Shown: piece by piece, positions 35,189-44,221 of the stretch
Layout of the letters: the number at the start of each line of letters is the position of its first letter
How positions within the stretch are numbered: position 1 is the first letter of the stretch
DNA from: Opitutales bacterium
GTDB lineage: Bacteria > Verrucomicrobiota > Verrucomicrobiia > Opitutales > Opitutaceae
Assembly: GCA_018700525.1 (NCBI GenBank)
Contig: JABITN010000073.1
Coordinates: 62,001 to 126,000 of the forward strand
Direction: 5' to 3'
DNA length: 64,000 bases
Notes under the pieces: generated by a model
The model's input: the letters and a program-made list of their open reading frames with translations, nothing else
Databases searched by the model: none
What the model was told of the DNA's origin: nothing
Translations under genes and position numbers: made by a program

Positions 35189-37273
35189 ATGTCGCCGCAA
35201 TTTTTCGAGAGTTTCGTTGCTTTTCGAGTCATCGTTTTGATGGCCGTTTTGTTCGTTTTAGGCCAAGTTGACGAATTGGCTTTCGCTCAGAGCTTGGATG
35301 TCGATTTCGGTCGTGATATCCAGCCGATATTGGAAGGGCTTTCCGATGAAGAGCGAGCGACGCTTTTGAGATGGGCCCAGCAAGGAGCTGATTTGCCTGA
35401 AGACTTGCTGTTGGGTGAATCCGAAAACGAAGCCTTGCATGGCGCAGCGCTATTCGAGTTTGAAATTGCCCCGATTTTGGCGACGCACTGTTTGGAATGC
35501 CATGATACGAGTCGTAAAGAAGGCGCTCTGGATTTATCGCGTAAACGACCGGCATTCAAAGGAGGAGATAGCGGAGTGGCCATTCATCCGGGCGATGGCG
35601 AGAATAGCGAACTTTGGAAATTGGTTGAGTCGGGCGATATGCCGGAGGATCGTCCGGCATTGTCGGTTCGTGAAAAAGGATTGTTGAAACGTTGGATGGA
35701 TGAAGGAGCGGATTGGTCTGTCGATTGGATTGATCCGGCGATTTACGAAAACGAAGGAGGTGGAGGACACTGGGTTCGTCGTCTGACTGTTCGTGAGTAC
35801 ATTGATACGGTAAAGGCGTCTGTTGGTGTGGATATCGAAGGGGAGGCACTGGATGTGTTGCCCGAGGATTTACGTGCGGATGGTTTCAATAACACGGCTT
35901 ACAATCTCAATGTCGATATGGGGCATGTTAGCGCTTATGCCGAACTTGCAGCATCGATTGTCGAGAAAATGGATACGCTGAGTTTTGCGAAACGCTTTCA
36001 CAAAAAGTTGCTGTTTACGGATAAGGAAATGGGCAATTTGATCGAGAAAATGGGAACCTGGCTTTTACGGGGTCCTCTCGAATTGGAGGAGGTGATCGCA
36101 TTTCGCGGTATCTCAACCACGGTGGCGAGCTCGGGTGGGTCATTGTCCGAAGCGGTGGGTTATATTTTAGAAGCGATGCTTCAGTCGCCTCGATTTATCT
36201 ATAGAATAGAAAAGCAGCAAAGCCCCGGTTCGAACCCTCGCGTATCTGACTACGAGTTAGCGTCTCGATTGAGTTATGGCATTTGGGGTTCGTCGCCAGA
36301 CGAGAAGCTGATGAATGCGGCAAGTGAGGACGAGCTGTCTGATAAGGCGGTTTTAGCTCAGCATATAGATCGTATGTTGATAGATTCACGCGCTGTGGAT
36401 CGTTCTTTGCAGTTCGCATATGAATGGTTGGATTTAGGTCGAATGGAGAGTTTAAGTCCGGATTCCGAAAAATTCCCCGAATGGAATTCTAAGTTGGCGA
36501 GTGATATGTGTGACGAGACACTAGCGGTTTTTCGAGACGTTGTTTGGGATGAGTCGAAACCTTTGTCGCATTTATTGAATACGCAAAAAACGTTTCTGAC
36601 TCCTGAGCTTGCCGAACACTACGGCCTGAAGCGCAATCGTAATAGTGAATCCGAAGGTGAAATGGCGCCCTACGATCTTTCACCGGATCCTTCGAGAGGT
36701 GGATTGCTTACTCAAGGCAGCATACTGTCGATCGGCGGTGATGATGCATCGATGGTGACACGCGGGCTATTCGTGTTGCATGATTTATTGAGGGGCACCG
36801 TTAAGGATCCTCCTCCTGGGCTCGACACGACTCCAGTGCCTTCCAGCCCGGGGCAGTCGCAGCGCGTAATCGCAGAACAACGAATTGCCGATAATTCCTG
36901 TGGAGGCTGTCACTCGAAATTCGAACCACTCGCGTTTGGCTTGGAGCGTTTCGATGGACTCGGGGGATATGCTAAACGCGATGTATTTAAGAATCGGCTA
37001 CGACAAGACGGAGAGATTCTGTTTCCTGGGGATGTTGAGGCGAAGAAATACAAGACTTCTAAAGAATTGATGGACCTGCTTGCGGGAAGCGATCGAGTAA
37101 GCGAAACGATTACCTGGAAACTCGTTCAATTCGTAATGGGACGACCATTGGGGGCTCGAGACGCGATTGCGGTAAAGGCCATTCATGAATCAGCTCAGAC
37201 CAATGGCGGGACTTATCAGAGTTTGATGCGTGCCATTGGAGAGAGTGATTTGGTTAGGAAAGTCAGCAGCTAG
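35189..37273 (+). CDS. DUF1592/DUF1588/DUF1585 secreted heme protein (planctomycete-type)
   Basis: About 694 residues, exported (hydrophobic FRVIVLMAVLFVLGQ; ATG at 35189 chosen over TTG at 35129 to put the signal first). Order: a collapsed cytochrome module (FGRDIQPIL joined directly to LSDEERATLLRWAQQGADLP), a complete planctomycete cytochrome module with HCLECH (C101-H105), DUF1587 (LTVREYIDTV, near 196), DUF1592 (YELASRLSYGIWGSSPDE), DUF1588 with CGGCH (571-575), and DUF1585 (WKLVQFVMGRPLGARD). The partner DUF1552 gene follows. The family is thought to form periplasmic redox complexes; the reaction is unknown. Confidence 0.9.
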   Translation: MSPQFFESFVAFRVIVLMAVLFVLGQVDELAFAQSLDVDFGRDIQPILEGLSDEERATLLRWAQQGADLPEDLLLGESENEALHGAALFEFEIAPILATHCLECHDTSRKEGALDLSRKRPAFKGGDSGVAIHPGDGENSELWKLVESGDMPEDRPALSVREKGLLKRWMDEGADWSVDWIDPAIYENEGGGGHWVRRLTVREYIDTVKASVGVDIEGEALDVLPEDLRADGFNNTAYNLNVDMGHVSAYAELAASIVEKMDTLSFAKRFHKKLLFTDKEMGNLIEKMGTWLLRGPLELEEVIAFRGISTTVASSGGSLSEAVGYILEAMLQSPRFIYRIEKQQSPGSNPRVSDYELASRLSYGIWGSSPDEKLMNAASEDELSDKAVLAQHIDRMLIDSRAVDRSLQFAYEWLDLGRMESLSPDSEKFPEWNSKLASDMCDETLAVFRDVVWDESKPLSHLLNTQKTFLTPELAEHYGLKRNRNSESEGEMAPYDLSPDPSRGGLLTQGSILSIGGDDASMVTRGLFVLHDLLRGTVKDPPPGLDTTPVPSSPGQSQRVIAEQRIADNSCGGCHSKFEPLAFGLERFDGLGGYAKRDVFKNRLRQDGEILFPGDVEAKKYKTSKELMDLLAGSDRVSETITWKLVQFVMGRPLGARDAIAVKAIHESAQTNGGTYQSLMRAIGESDLVRKVSS

Positions 37274-37356
37274 TTGAAAATGCCCTTGGTTGCAAAACGT
37301 CCAAAATTAGTTGAATATCGGAAATATTGAGTAATGTATTCTAATATCACCTCTCT

Positions 37357-38793
37357 ATGAATAATAAGCCACTAAATCGACGCGCTATGCTGAAAGGACT
37401 GGGAACCGTTGCGATTGGGTTGCCCTTTCTGGAGGAGATGATTTTGACATCAGCTTCAGCAGCTACTCCTAAGGCGGCTTTGAATGCGATACCGACGCGA
37501 GCTTTCAATGTTTTTTTTGGTTTAGGGATTCCCTCTCCGCTGCAGGCCGAAGGATTTGATGGGGTATTGGAACCATTGAAATCGCTTGGCGACAAATTGC
37601 TGATCATGCGCAATGTGGATCACGTTCGATGCGATGAATCGGGTATCAATGCTCATTTCGATGGAGCATCCGCAGCGTTCACGGCGGAGCCACCTCAGGG
37701 TGAAGCTAAATCGGGTGGACCTTCGATCGATCAAGTCATCCGGCGATCACATTATCCAGAAGGTCTGCCTTCTGGAATGGTATCTACTTTGGTCGGCGGT
37801 ACTTTCTTTCGGCGTAGTCGGGTAAGCCGTTATGTTCATAGCTATAATTTAGACGGAACTGTGGCGGCGACCATGCAGGAAAAACCGCGCGATCTTTTCG
37901 AGAGAGTGTTTGGCTCGGTGTCGCTGCTCGATGATTCTAGTGCGAGAGAACGCCATTTGAAAAAGAGCGTATTGGATTCAGTCGTTGGGCAATATAAATA
38001 TTTCACGGGAGACCGATCCCCACTGGGTGCGTCATCTAAAAGTAGGGTAGCGGATCATTTGGATCGGATTCGAGAATTCGAACAACGCGCGTTTCAATTG
38101 CCTGATTTGTCGGGCAATGGCCCAGGGCGTCCTCCGTCTTCGGGAGTAGCGCATGGTGGACAAGCGGATCCAGGAGGAGAAGGAATAGATATGGCGTTGG
38201 AGGACCTCACGCGCGAGTGGCGTTTGATGGCTGATCTCTACGCTCTTTCGATTCAAATGGATAAAGCGCGTTTCGGATCGCTGACCTTTTTGGCGGCGGG
38301 AGAGCGACTACGCGTTAAAGGAGCCTATGAATTCGAGGGACGCAACGTATTCGATTTCGATGACGCGGCCCAGCATGATGCTTCCGGGTCCAAGGGATGT
38401 AGTCACGAATGGTGGCATAAGTTTGGCGAGCAAAAGAGCAACGAAGCTCTGAGGGCGCATACGCACTATAAAATGCGTGAAGTGGCGTATTTTCTGGGCC
38501 GCCTCGATTCTGAAGATGCGATGGAGTCGAATGGAAAATCGATTCTCGAAAATTCTCTATTTACGATTTCTACGGAGTCGGGCGATGGGCGCCACTCGGA
38601 TGTTAAGCGAGAGCTTTCAGGCGTTTTTCACGCGATCAGCGGAGCCAATGGTCGGTTTAAAACCGGAAAAATCATGGACGTCGGCGCGGAAGGTATTGAT
38701 GTTTACAATACGATTTTGAATGGGATGGACGTTGAGGGTCGACTCGGCCCCGCGGATCGCGAGGCTCGATCGATTGACGGCATTCGATTGTAG
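37357..38793 (+). CDS. Tat-exported DUF1552 protein
   Basis: A 478-residue DUF1552 protein with a twin-arginine-like signal (NRRAMLKGLGTVAIGLPFLE). Recognised by LSTAH-type conserved parts such as GGPSIDQVIRR, VGGTFFRRSRVSRYVHSYNL (following SGMVSTLVGG), LIMRNVDHVRC, and CSHEWWHKFGEQK. The family usually sits beside DUF1592 cytochrome proteins in Planctomycetota, Verrucomicrobiota and Myxococcota, as here (83-base gap, same strand), and belongs to an alkaline-phosphatase/sulfatase-like DUF1501 superfamily by general resemblance. Enzymatic role is not established. Confidence 0.9.
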   Translation: MNNKPLNRRAMLKGLGTVAIGLPFLEEMILTSASAATPKAALNAIPTRAFNVFFGLGIPSPLQAEGFDGVLEPLKSLGDKLLIMRNVDHVRCDESGINAHFDGASAAFTAEPPQGEAKSGGPSIDQVIRRSHYPEGLPSGMVSTLVGGTFFRRSRVSRYVHSYNLDGTVAATMQEKPRDLFERVFGSVSLLDDSSARERHLKKSVLDSVVGQYKYFTGDRSPLGASSKSRVADHLDRIREFEQRAFQLPDLSGNGPGRPPSSGVAHGGQADPGGEGIDMALEDLTREWRLMADLYALSIQMDKARFGSLTFLAAGERLRVKGAYEFEGRNVFDFDDAAQHDASGSKGCSHEWWHKFGEQKSNEALRAHTHYKMREVAYFLGRLDSEDAMESNGKSILENSLFTISTESGDGRHSDVKRELSGVFHAISGANGRFKTGKIMDVGAEGIDVYNTILNGMDVEGRLGPADREARSIDGIRL

Positions 38794-38840
38794 GAACGGG
38801 GTTGTCCTAACGAAAGCAATTCAATTAGTTGACACACATG

Positions 38841-38874
38841 GGTAGGAGAATCATCTCCGCGAAGCGGATCTAGC
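38841..38874. repeat. REP-like sequence downstream of DUF1552
   Basis: GGTAGGAGAATCATC leads into a TCCGC-GAA-GCGGA hairpin (38856-38868), the same GTAGGAG plus short GC hairpin layout as the 44167-44215 element. Located between convergent genes. Confidence 0.4.
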
Positions 38875-38895
38875 GAACGATGTCCTTTTGAAAAT

Positions 38896-38932
38896 GAAAA
38901 CGCCCAGACTAGAGCTCTGAGCTGGGTTTTCT
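38896..38932. terminator. Candidate bidirectional terminator
   Basis: GAAAACGCCCAG (38895-38907 region) faces CTGGGTTTTC (38922-38931), with an inner AGAGCTCT palindrome: an interrupted hairpin bounded by an A-run and a T-run, between the convergent DUF1552 and Gfo/Idh/MocA stops. The inner stem is imperfect. Confidence 0.4.
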
Positions 38933-40244
38933 ATATCAGCTTGGTCTTTCCGGGGACGGCGACTGGGGCGAGTGGGTAGTCGTGCCAGCTCCAGTCCTTT
39001 GGAGTGAGGTCGAGCTTGGATGCGTTCATTGCCCAGTCCCAGCTAATATTGCGACCAGTGTAGGCGGCCATGCGACCGAGAATCGCGGTCATCGTGCTTT
39101 GGGCGATGCGCTTACCCTCGTTGATCGTATTGCCGGATCGGATCGCATCGAGGGTGTCCTTGTATTCCTGAACAGCTGGATTGACATGGGGGCCATCGTA
39201 TTTGAATGGGTTCTTTCCTTCGATGCTAACTTTTGCGAAGCTAAGGAACAGACGTCCTTCGGTTCCGTCGACGCGTAGATCATTGCGACTGCTGACGCCG
39301 TCGATTTGCGAGCCGATGTGCGTTACGCGAGCGCCGTTCGCGTATTCATACTCTACTGATATATGATCCCAAACATTGGGATAAATCGAGTCGGTACGAT
39401 TTTGGCGACCGCCGGATCCGATGGCTTTGATTGGATGTCCGCCCATGAGCCAATCGACCAGGTCGAGATTGTGTACGTGCTGTTCGGTTATGAAATCGCC
39501 TGATGCCCAGGTCGTGAAGAGCCAGCGGCGTAGTTGCCATTCCATGTCAGACCAACTATTAGAACGGATCGCTTCCGATTGACGCCAATTTGAGAGGGCT
39601 CCGCCAATCCGTGTGGATTGACCCGATAGGAGGTCGCCGATGGCACCGTCGTGCAGGCGTTCCATTCCGGCCATGATATGGCGCGCGCGTCGCATTTGCG
39701 TTCCGGCTACGACCGTGAGGCCTTTCTTTTCCGCGAGTTCGGAGGTTTTTATGACGTCTTTGACGCCGGTAGGATCGACGGCTATGGGTTTTTCGATGAA
39801 AACGTGTTTACCTGCCTCGACTGCGGCCTTGAAGTGGATTGGGCGGAAGACGGGTGGAGTGGTCAGGATGATGAGATCTACATCGCAAGCGATGACGTGC
39901 TTGTAGGCATCAAAGCCAGAGAACATCGTCTCGGGGGTGACCTTGTAGATGACACTGAAAGGGAGGTTGTGCTTCGCCATGTTTTTGCGAATCGTCTCGG
40001 GAGCCTGCTCAAGGTGATCCGGGAAGAGGTCGCCCATGGCGACGAGCTCGATGTTGGAGTCGGCTTGGGCGCAGTCGATGATGCCGGCTCCGCAACCGCG
40101 GCCGCCGAGTCCGATAAGGCCAATACGAATTTTGTCGTCCGTTCCTCGAGCGTGGAGATTCTGGGCTCCGATTAGGAGGGAGGCTATACTGGCACCGCCA
40201 GTGGTTTTAATGAAGTTACGGCGTGTGATGGGGTCGATGCTCAT
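38931..40244 (-). CDS. Tat-exported Gfo/Idh/MocA family oxidoreductase
   Basis: A 437-residue Gfo/Idh/MocA oxidoreductase with Tat signal (TRRNFIKTTGGASIASLLIG). Rossmann motif IGLIGLGGRGCGAG, catalytic EKP motif in HVFIEKPIAVDPTGV, and the TEQHVHNLDLVDWLMGGHP histidine/aspartate stretch (family H-x-x-D). The C-terminal SWHDYPLAPVAVPGKTKL tail is typical for PVC homologues. Likely a periplasmic NAD(P)-type sugar oxidoreductase with a retained cofactor; substrate unknown. No close operon partner; 427 bases separate it from the Lon-N gene upstream. Confidence 0.9.
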   Translation of the reverse strand: MSIDPITRRNFIKTTGGASIASLLIGAQNLHARGTDDKIRIGLIGLGGRGCGAGIIDCAQADSNIELVAMGDLFPDHLEQAPETIRKNMAKHNLPFSVIYKVTPETMFSGFDAYKHVIACDVDLIILTTPPVFRPIHFKAAVEAGKHVFIEKPIAVDPTGVKDVIKTSELAEKKGLTVVAGTQMRRARHIMAGMERLHDGAIGDLLSGQSTRIGGALSNWRQSEAIRSNSWSDMEWQLRRWLFTTWASGDFITEQHVHNLDLVDWLMGGHPIKAIGSGGRQNRTDSIYPNVWDHISVEYEYANGARVTHIGSQIDGVSSRNDLRVDGTEGRLFLSFAKVSIEGKNPFKYDGPHVNPAVQEYKDTLDAIRSGNTINEGKRIAQSTMTAILGRMAAYTGRNISWDWAMNASKLDLTPKDWSWHDYPLAPVAVPGKTKLI

Positions 40245-40671
40245 GGTTATAGTAATCTAAAAAAATCTTGATTAGGGGTCAATTGGCGGGGGAAGATAAG
40301 AGTATACTATAATCGGATCAACGAAAACTTGCCCATTGTTGCCACAGATTTAGCGATTGCGATTGAATGGTTGGAGCGGCGTGCGTCCGATGTGAGGAAG
40401 GTTGAGGGTGAGCCTATACGCTGGATGTCGACTATACGATAATCTTGATGATTTTTAACCACTGATTACACTGATGATTTGGTAGATGGGCGATTTGGGT
40501 ACAGGGAGGGCTGTCGCTAGCGGCATGCCGCGATAGAAGATTGATTCGAAGATCGAGGCACGGTGCGAGCACCGGCCTTATGGAAGTAACGATTTCTCGA
40601 TTTGCCCGAAGTATTATATCAGTGCCCATCAGTGGTTAAAATAGTTTCACCAATATTGCGGAACCCTTTTG
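40245..40671. other. 427-base gap without a gene
   Basis: No credible reading frame. It contains the inverted-repeat element listed at 40452-40641 and an AT-rich stretch (TATACTATAAT near 40303) that could hold a promoter for the minus-strand oxidoreductase, but spacing to a -35 box is not convincing. Confidence 0.6.
40452..40641. repeat. Inverted-repeat element with AACCACTGAT arms
   Basis: TTTTTAACCACTGAT (40452-40466) plus ACTGAT is mirrored by ATCAGT and ATCAGTGGTTAAAA (to 40641). Inside are a GCGGCATGCCGC palindrome (about 40520-40531) and a CGGTGC-GA-GCACCG hairpin (about 40561-40574). The 11-mer GCACCGGCCTT at 40569 recurs at 47960. Layout suggests a miniature inverted-repeat element of about 190 bases with no coding capacity. 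Confidence 0.6.
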
Positions 40672-41301
40672 TCAATTTCGTTCGTCTCGGGTGGCGTTGC
40701 GGAGGTAGCCCGCGAGGAAGTCGATGCGTTTCGCTACTTCCAGTTCTTCGAGGAGCTGGCGGCGCATTGATGGTTTTTGAATAAATTGCTGGGCGACCGC
40801 GTCGGCGAGAATAATGGGATCGCCTTGAGCTCGATCGAGCGTTTCGTTGACTCGGGTTTGCGTTTCTTCGGGGAAGCTCCGCAGGGCCTGGTTAACCGCA
40901 TCTCTTAGATTTGCAATGGCGGCTTTGAATTCGGAGTCGGGCAGTCCTTTGCTGATGGCGGGTTCGATGTGAGCGAAGGGGTAGGACTTGTCGTCTAGCC
41001 AGTCGGTAAACTTAACTCTAAGAATACCGTGCAGAAGCAGGTTAGAACGGCCGTCTTCTTGTTCTCTCGACGCCCGAATGAGACCGATCGTTCCGATTTG
41101 AGCGGCGCAGTGGGCTGGATTAGATGATTCGGAATCGATTAGGGTTCCGACGCAGATCATGCAATTCGACTCTAGGGCATCGGCTAGCATCTCTTGGTAG
41201 CGGGGTTCGAAGATGTGGAGGGGCATGGCTCCGTGCGGAAACAACGTTGTATCCGGAAGCAGAATCGCGCCGCAGTATTCAGGAATTTCGAGACCGGACA
41301 T
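40672..41301 (-). CDS. Stand-alone Lon substrate-binding (LON N) domain protein
   Basis: A 209-residue protein made only of the Lon N-terminal substrate-binding domain: GAILLPDTTLFPHGAMPLHI-FEPRYQEM is the family signature, then CAAQIGTIGLIRASREQEDG. The ATPase and protease domains of Lon are absent. Stand-alone LON-N proteins are widespread and of unknown function, perhaps chaperone or adaptor roles. The C-terminal part is helical and charged (RRQLLEELEVAKRIDFLAGY). Cytoplasmic. It follows the TIM-barrel isomerase gene on the same strand by about 110 bases. Confidence 0.88.
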   Translation of the reverse strand: MSGLEIPEYCGAILLPDTTLFPHGAMPLHIFEPRYQEMLADALESNCMICVGTLIDSESSNPAHCAAQIGTIGLIRASREQEDGRSNLLLHGILRVKFTDWLDDKSYPFAHIEPAISKGLPDSEFKAAIANLRDAVNQALRSFPEETQTRVNETLDRAQGDPIILADAVAQQFIQKPSMRRQLLEELEVAKRIDFLAGYLRNATRDERN

Positions 41302-41412
41302 TGTGGAAAGGTTGAAGGTTGAAACTTTGTAGGCTCGGTAGCTCAGCGCTATAGCTTGATCGATTTACTAGATGTTCAGACTCAGGCTAAAACTTTAAGT
41401 TACGGATTGGGC

Positions 41413-42327
41413 TTAAATATCGCAAAGCTTCGCGGCGTGGCGAAGGGCAGCGATGGGATCGTCCCAAGTTGGGATGAATTCTTGCGCGACGTATCCCGTG
41501 TAACCCGTTTTCAGGATTTCTTCCAGTATGGGTGGATAATTGATTTCCTGCGTATCGTCGAGTTCGCCCCGTCCTGGATTGCCAGCTGTGTGGTAGTGAC
41601 CGATGTATTGATTGTACTGGCGAATGCGACGGATGACGTCGCCGTTCATTACGGATACGTGATAGATGTCGAAGAGTAGTTTGAAGTGCTCGGAGCCGAC
41701 TTGCTTGATGAGGTCGATACAGAAGTCCACGTCATCCCCAAAGTAGCCAGGGTGGCCTTTCATCGGATGGGACGAGTCGCGGGAATTGAGGTGTTCCAGC
41801 ACGAGAGTGATGCCTTGCTTCTCGGCGTGCGGCAGAACTTCCTTCCAGGTATCGATGCAATGCTGAGCGGATTTCTCGTCATCCATGCCATCGTAGCGCA
41901 TGCCGGTAAAGGTTATGACATTTTGACAGCCGACTTCTTTGGCGAGGTCTATACCTTTGATTAGACCATCGATGACCACTTGACGATACTTAGGATTGCA
42001 AGGACCTTTGTTGAAGCCGTGGTTTCCCGAGACCAAGGAGATCTCCAATCCGAGACCTTGGACCATGGGGTAATGTTCAGCGCCGATCCCCTCCATCGCA
42101 ACCAGACCGATATCCTTGCAATGCTTAGCAAGCGTCGGGACGTCCATGTGATCCTTGAAGCACCAACCCATAATCGATTGGCGAATACGGCCATTGGTGA
42201 TTTTCGGTTCGCCATAGGCAGCCTGAGTCGATTGGGAAAGCAGCGTTCCGCCGGCAGCTCCTGCGAGCAATCCGTTGGCTCCGCGTTTCAAGAGATCACG
42301 TCGGTTGAATAGGTTTTTAGGGTCCAT
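41413..42327 (-). CDS. Tat-exported hydroxypyruvate isomerase-like TIM barrel
   Basis: A 304-residue sugar isomerase-like TIM barrel with Tat signal (NRRDLLKRGANGLLAGAAGG). Family features: RQSIMGWCFKDHMD opening strand typical of the hydroxypyruvate isomerase group, NVITFTGMRYDGMDDEKS, ITLVLEHLNSRDSSHPMKGH (metal Glu), KLLFDIYHVSVMNGDVI (Asp/His) and HYHTAGNPGRGELDDTQEIN. The exported location argues against the classical glyoxylate role; an external keto-sugar isomerase is more likely. Follows the SSS symporter by 69 bases on the same strand, so probably co-transcribed with it. Confidence 0.88.
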   Translation of the reverse strand: MDPKNLFNRRDLLKRGANGLLAGAAGGTLLSQSTQAAYGEPKITNGRIRQSIMGWCFKDHMDVPTLAKHCKDIGLVAMEGIGAEHYPMVQGLGLEISLVSGNHGFNKGPCNPKYRQVVIDGLIKGIDLAKEVGCQNVITFTGMRYDGMDDEKSAQHCIDTWKEVLPHAEKQGITLVLEHLNSRDSSHPMKGHPGYFGDDVDFCIDLIKQVGSEHFKLLFDIYHVSVMNGDVIRRIRQYNQYIGHYHTAGNPGRGELDDTQEINYPPILEEILKTGYTGYVAQEFIPTWDDPIAALRHAAKLCDI

Positions 42328-42396
42328 GGGTTAGCTAGTTGATCGGTTATAGGACAGTTTAGCAGAAGACTTTTGGAAGTAAATCTTAGATCCTTG

Positions 42397-44091
42397 TTAA
42401 GTTCGCTTCCGTCTTAGCAGAGGGATTCCAAGCACAGCGAATGCGATGACGAGTCCGATGAGAATGTATCCAATGTTTACGTCCTTCGGTTGATCGGTCT
42501 CTGCGAGTCCTAGGGGCGATAGCAGGACGTAGGTCGCGATCATCAAGAGCGTCGCGATAATACTGACTGTCTTGAAGTGTTTCCAAGGGGTGAGGTCTAC
42601 GCCTTCCGGGCCTGAGGACCTGAAATTAGGTTTAGAGTGGTCGGGTTTGAATCTTCCGATTAGCAAAGCGAGCGAGATGAAGATCACAAAGAGAATCGCC
42701 ATGTAGTGGAGGTAGTGCATCTCCGGTTGGATGACGAACATGAAGATCGCGTAGACGATCAGGAAGAGGCCTAGGCAAATATTGACCGCGATAGGAGGCG
42801 TTTTTTTCGAGAAATAACCGAGCAGGAGAACCATCAATATGGGTGCTCCAAAGAGGCTGTCGACCTTGACCATGAAGGTGAAAATGCCGTCGGGGAAATA
42901 TATGATGAACGGAGCGATGGTCATCGTTATCGCGGCCATTACGACTCCGACCTTCTTGCTGCGTTGAATGATCGTGTTGTCGTCGAGTCCTTTGCCCCAA
43001 AGCGGCTTGTAGATATCGAGGGCGAAAATGGTGACGGTACTGTTGAGGACGGAATTGAACGTACTGAGGACGGCTCCGAATATGACGGCGGCGAAGAAGC
43101 CGACGAAAACCCCCGGCATGATATCGCGGATGAGCGTCGGGTAGACAAAATCCGCGTTTTCAAAATGACCGGGTCCATAGAGGTGCAGGGCAATAACCCC
43201 GGGCATGGCGATGTAGAAAATATTGAGCACCTTGAAGAAGGACGCGATCATGACGCCTTTCTGGCCTTCTTTGAGGCTGCGTGCCCCGAGTGTTCGCTGA
43301 ACGATGAATTGATTGGTGCTCCAAAAATAAAGGTTGTGCAGGAGCATTCCAGTAAAGAGGACGGAGAACGGAATCCCGTCCGCCTCGCCGCCAATAGCGT
43401 CCAGGACCTCAGTGTTCTTGGTCAGGAGTATTTTGGCACCGGCGATAAAGTTCTGATCGCCTACCATGTAAACGCCGAGGAAGAAGACCATGGCACCGCC
43501 AATGAACAACCCGACGCCGTTGAGCGTATCCGAAACCGCAACACCCTTGAGGCCTCCAAAAAGCGCATACACGGCACCGATAGACCCAAGGAGCCAAACG
43601 ACGATCCAAATAGCCGCTTGTTCGCTAAGCCCGAACGTTTGAGGGACGTCGAAGAGATGATTGATCGCGATGGATCCGCCGTACAGCGCAACGGGCATGG
43701 CACTGACGATGTAGGAAAAGAGGAACATGATCGCTATTAAGCGACGCGTGGTTTTGTCGAATCGGTTCTCTAGGAATTCGGGAATCGTAGTGAAGCCGCC
43801 TTTGAGGAAGGTGGGTAGTAGGATTGCACAAAAGTAAATTAGAACGGGGATAACCGTGACGGTCCAGGCGATGGGTGAGAGGTTGCCTTTGTAGACATTG
43901 GCGGTCATTCCGGTGAAATTGGCCGCGCTGAGGTTGGTCAGCATCAACGATCCGGCGATGACCCAGCCGTTGAGGCTATTTCCGCCTAGGAAATAACCTT
44001 TGGATGAATGCAGGTTGTCCTTGCGGGTTCGAAGGTAGGTGATGAATCCGACAAGACCGGTAAAGAAGAGAAAGGATAGGAAAGTGCCCAT
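42397..44091 (-). CDS. Sodium/sugar-type solute symporter (SSS family)
   Basis: A 564-residue SSS carrier of the SGLT-like branch, about 14 membrane segments. Features: GYFLGGNSLNGWVIAGSLML, TNLSAANFTGMTANVYKGNL, FALFGGLKGVAV-like ALFGGLKGVAVSDTLNGVGL, NLYFWSTNQFIVQRTLGARS, and AAVIFGAVLSTFNSVLNSTV. NQFIVQR is characteristic of SGLT-type sugar carriers. Lies between mtnA and the exported TIM-barrel isomerase on the same strand. Likely imports a sugar or inositol produced by the isomerase; that link is inferred only from position. Confidence 0.92.
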   Translation of the reverse strand: MGTFLSFLFFTGLVGFITYLRTRKDNLHSSKGYFLGGNSLNGWVIAGSLMLTNLSAANFTGMTANVYKGNLSPIAWTVTVIPVLIYFCAILLPTFLKGGFTTIPEFLENRFDKTTRRLIAIMFLFSYIVSAMPVALYGGSIAINHLFDVPQTFGLSEQAAIWIVVWLLGSIGAVYALFGGLKGVAVSDTLNGVGLFIGGAMVFFLGVYMVGDQNFIAGAKILLTKNTEVLDAIGGEADGIPFSVLFTGMLLHNLYFWSTNQFIVQRTLGARSLKEGQKGVMIASFFKVLNIFYIAMPGVIALHLYGPGHFENADFVYPTLIRDIMPGVFVGFFAAVIFGAVLSTFNSVLNSTVTIFALDIYKPLWGKGLDDNTIIQRSKKVGVVMAAITMTIAPFIIYFPDGIFTFMVKVDSLFGAPILMVLLLGYFSKKTPPIAVNICLGLFLIVYAIFMFVIQPEMHYLHYMAILFVIFISLALLIGRFKPDHSKPNFRSSGPEGVDLTPWKHFKTVSIIATLLMIATYVLLSPLGLAETDQPKDVNIGYILIGLVIAFAVLGIPLLRRKRT

Positions 44092-44166
44092 GGGGTGTTA
44101 GAGAGGAATAGGGAGATAAGGAGACAGAAGGAGGTTTGGAGATTATTGAGTGAGGGACAATGCTTT

Positions 44167-44215
44167 TGTGGGAGAAGGGCTGACTGTGTTATCGCGGGGT
44201 AAACCCGCTCCTACA
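44167..44215. repeat. REP-like palindromic repeat
   Basis: Ends TGTGGGAG (44167-44174) and CTCCTACA (44208-44215) are inverted and enclose CGCGGGGTAAACCCGC, a GCGGG/CCCGC hairpin. It is the best copy of a GTAGGAG-type family also glimpsed at 2274, 5820, 23676 and 38841. It lies in the 130-base gap between mtnA and the symporter gene. Confidence 0.55.
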
Positions 44216-44221
44216 TTTTCG

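Noticed and set aside
36221-36241. GGTTCGAACC, resembling a tRNA T-loop
   Set aside because: Inside the DUF1592 coding sequence, with no acceptor or anticodon arms around it.
42964-43740. 258-codon antisense frame in the symporter gene
   Set aside because: Highly acidic/charged shadow of transmembrane codons; the symporter itself is beyond doubt.
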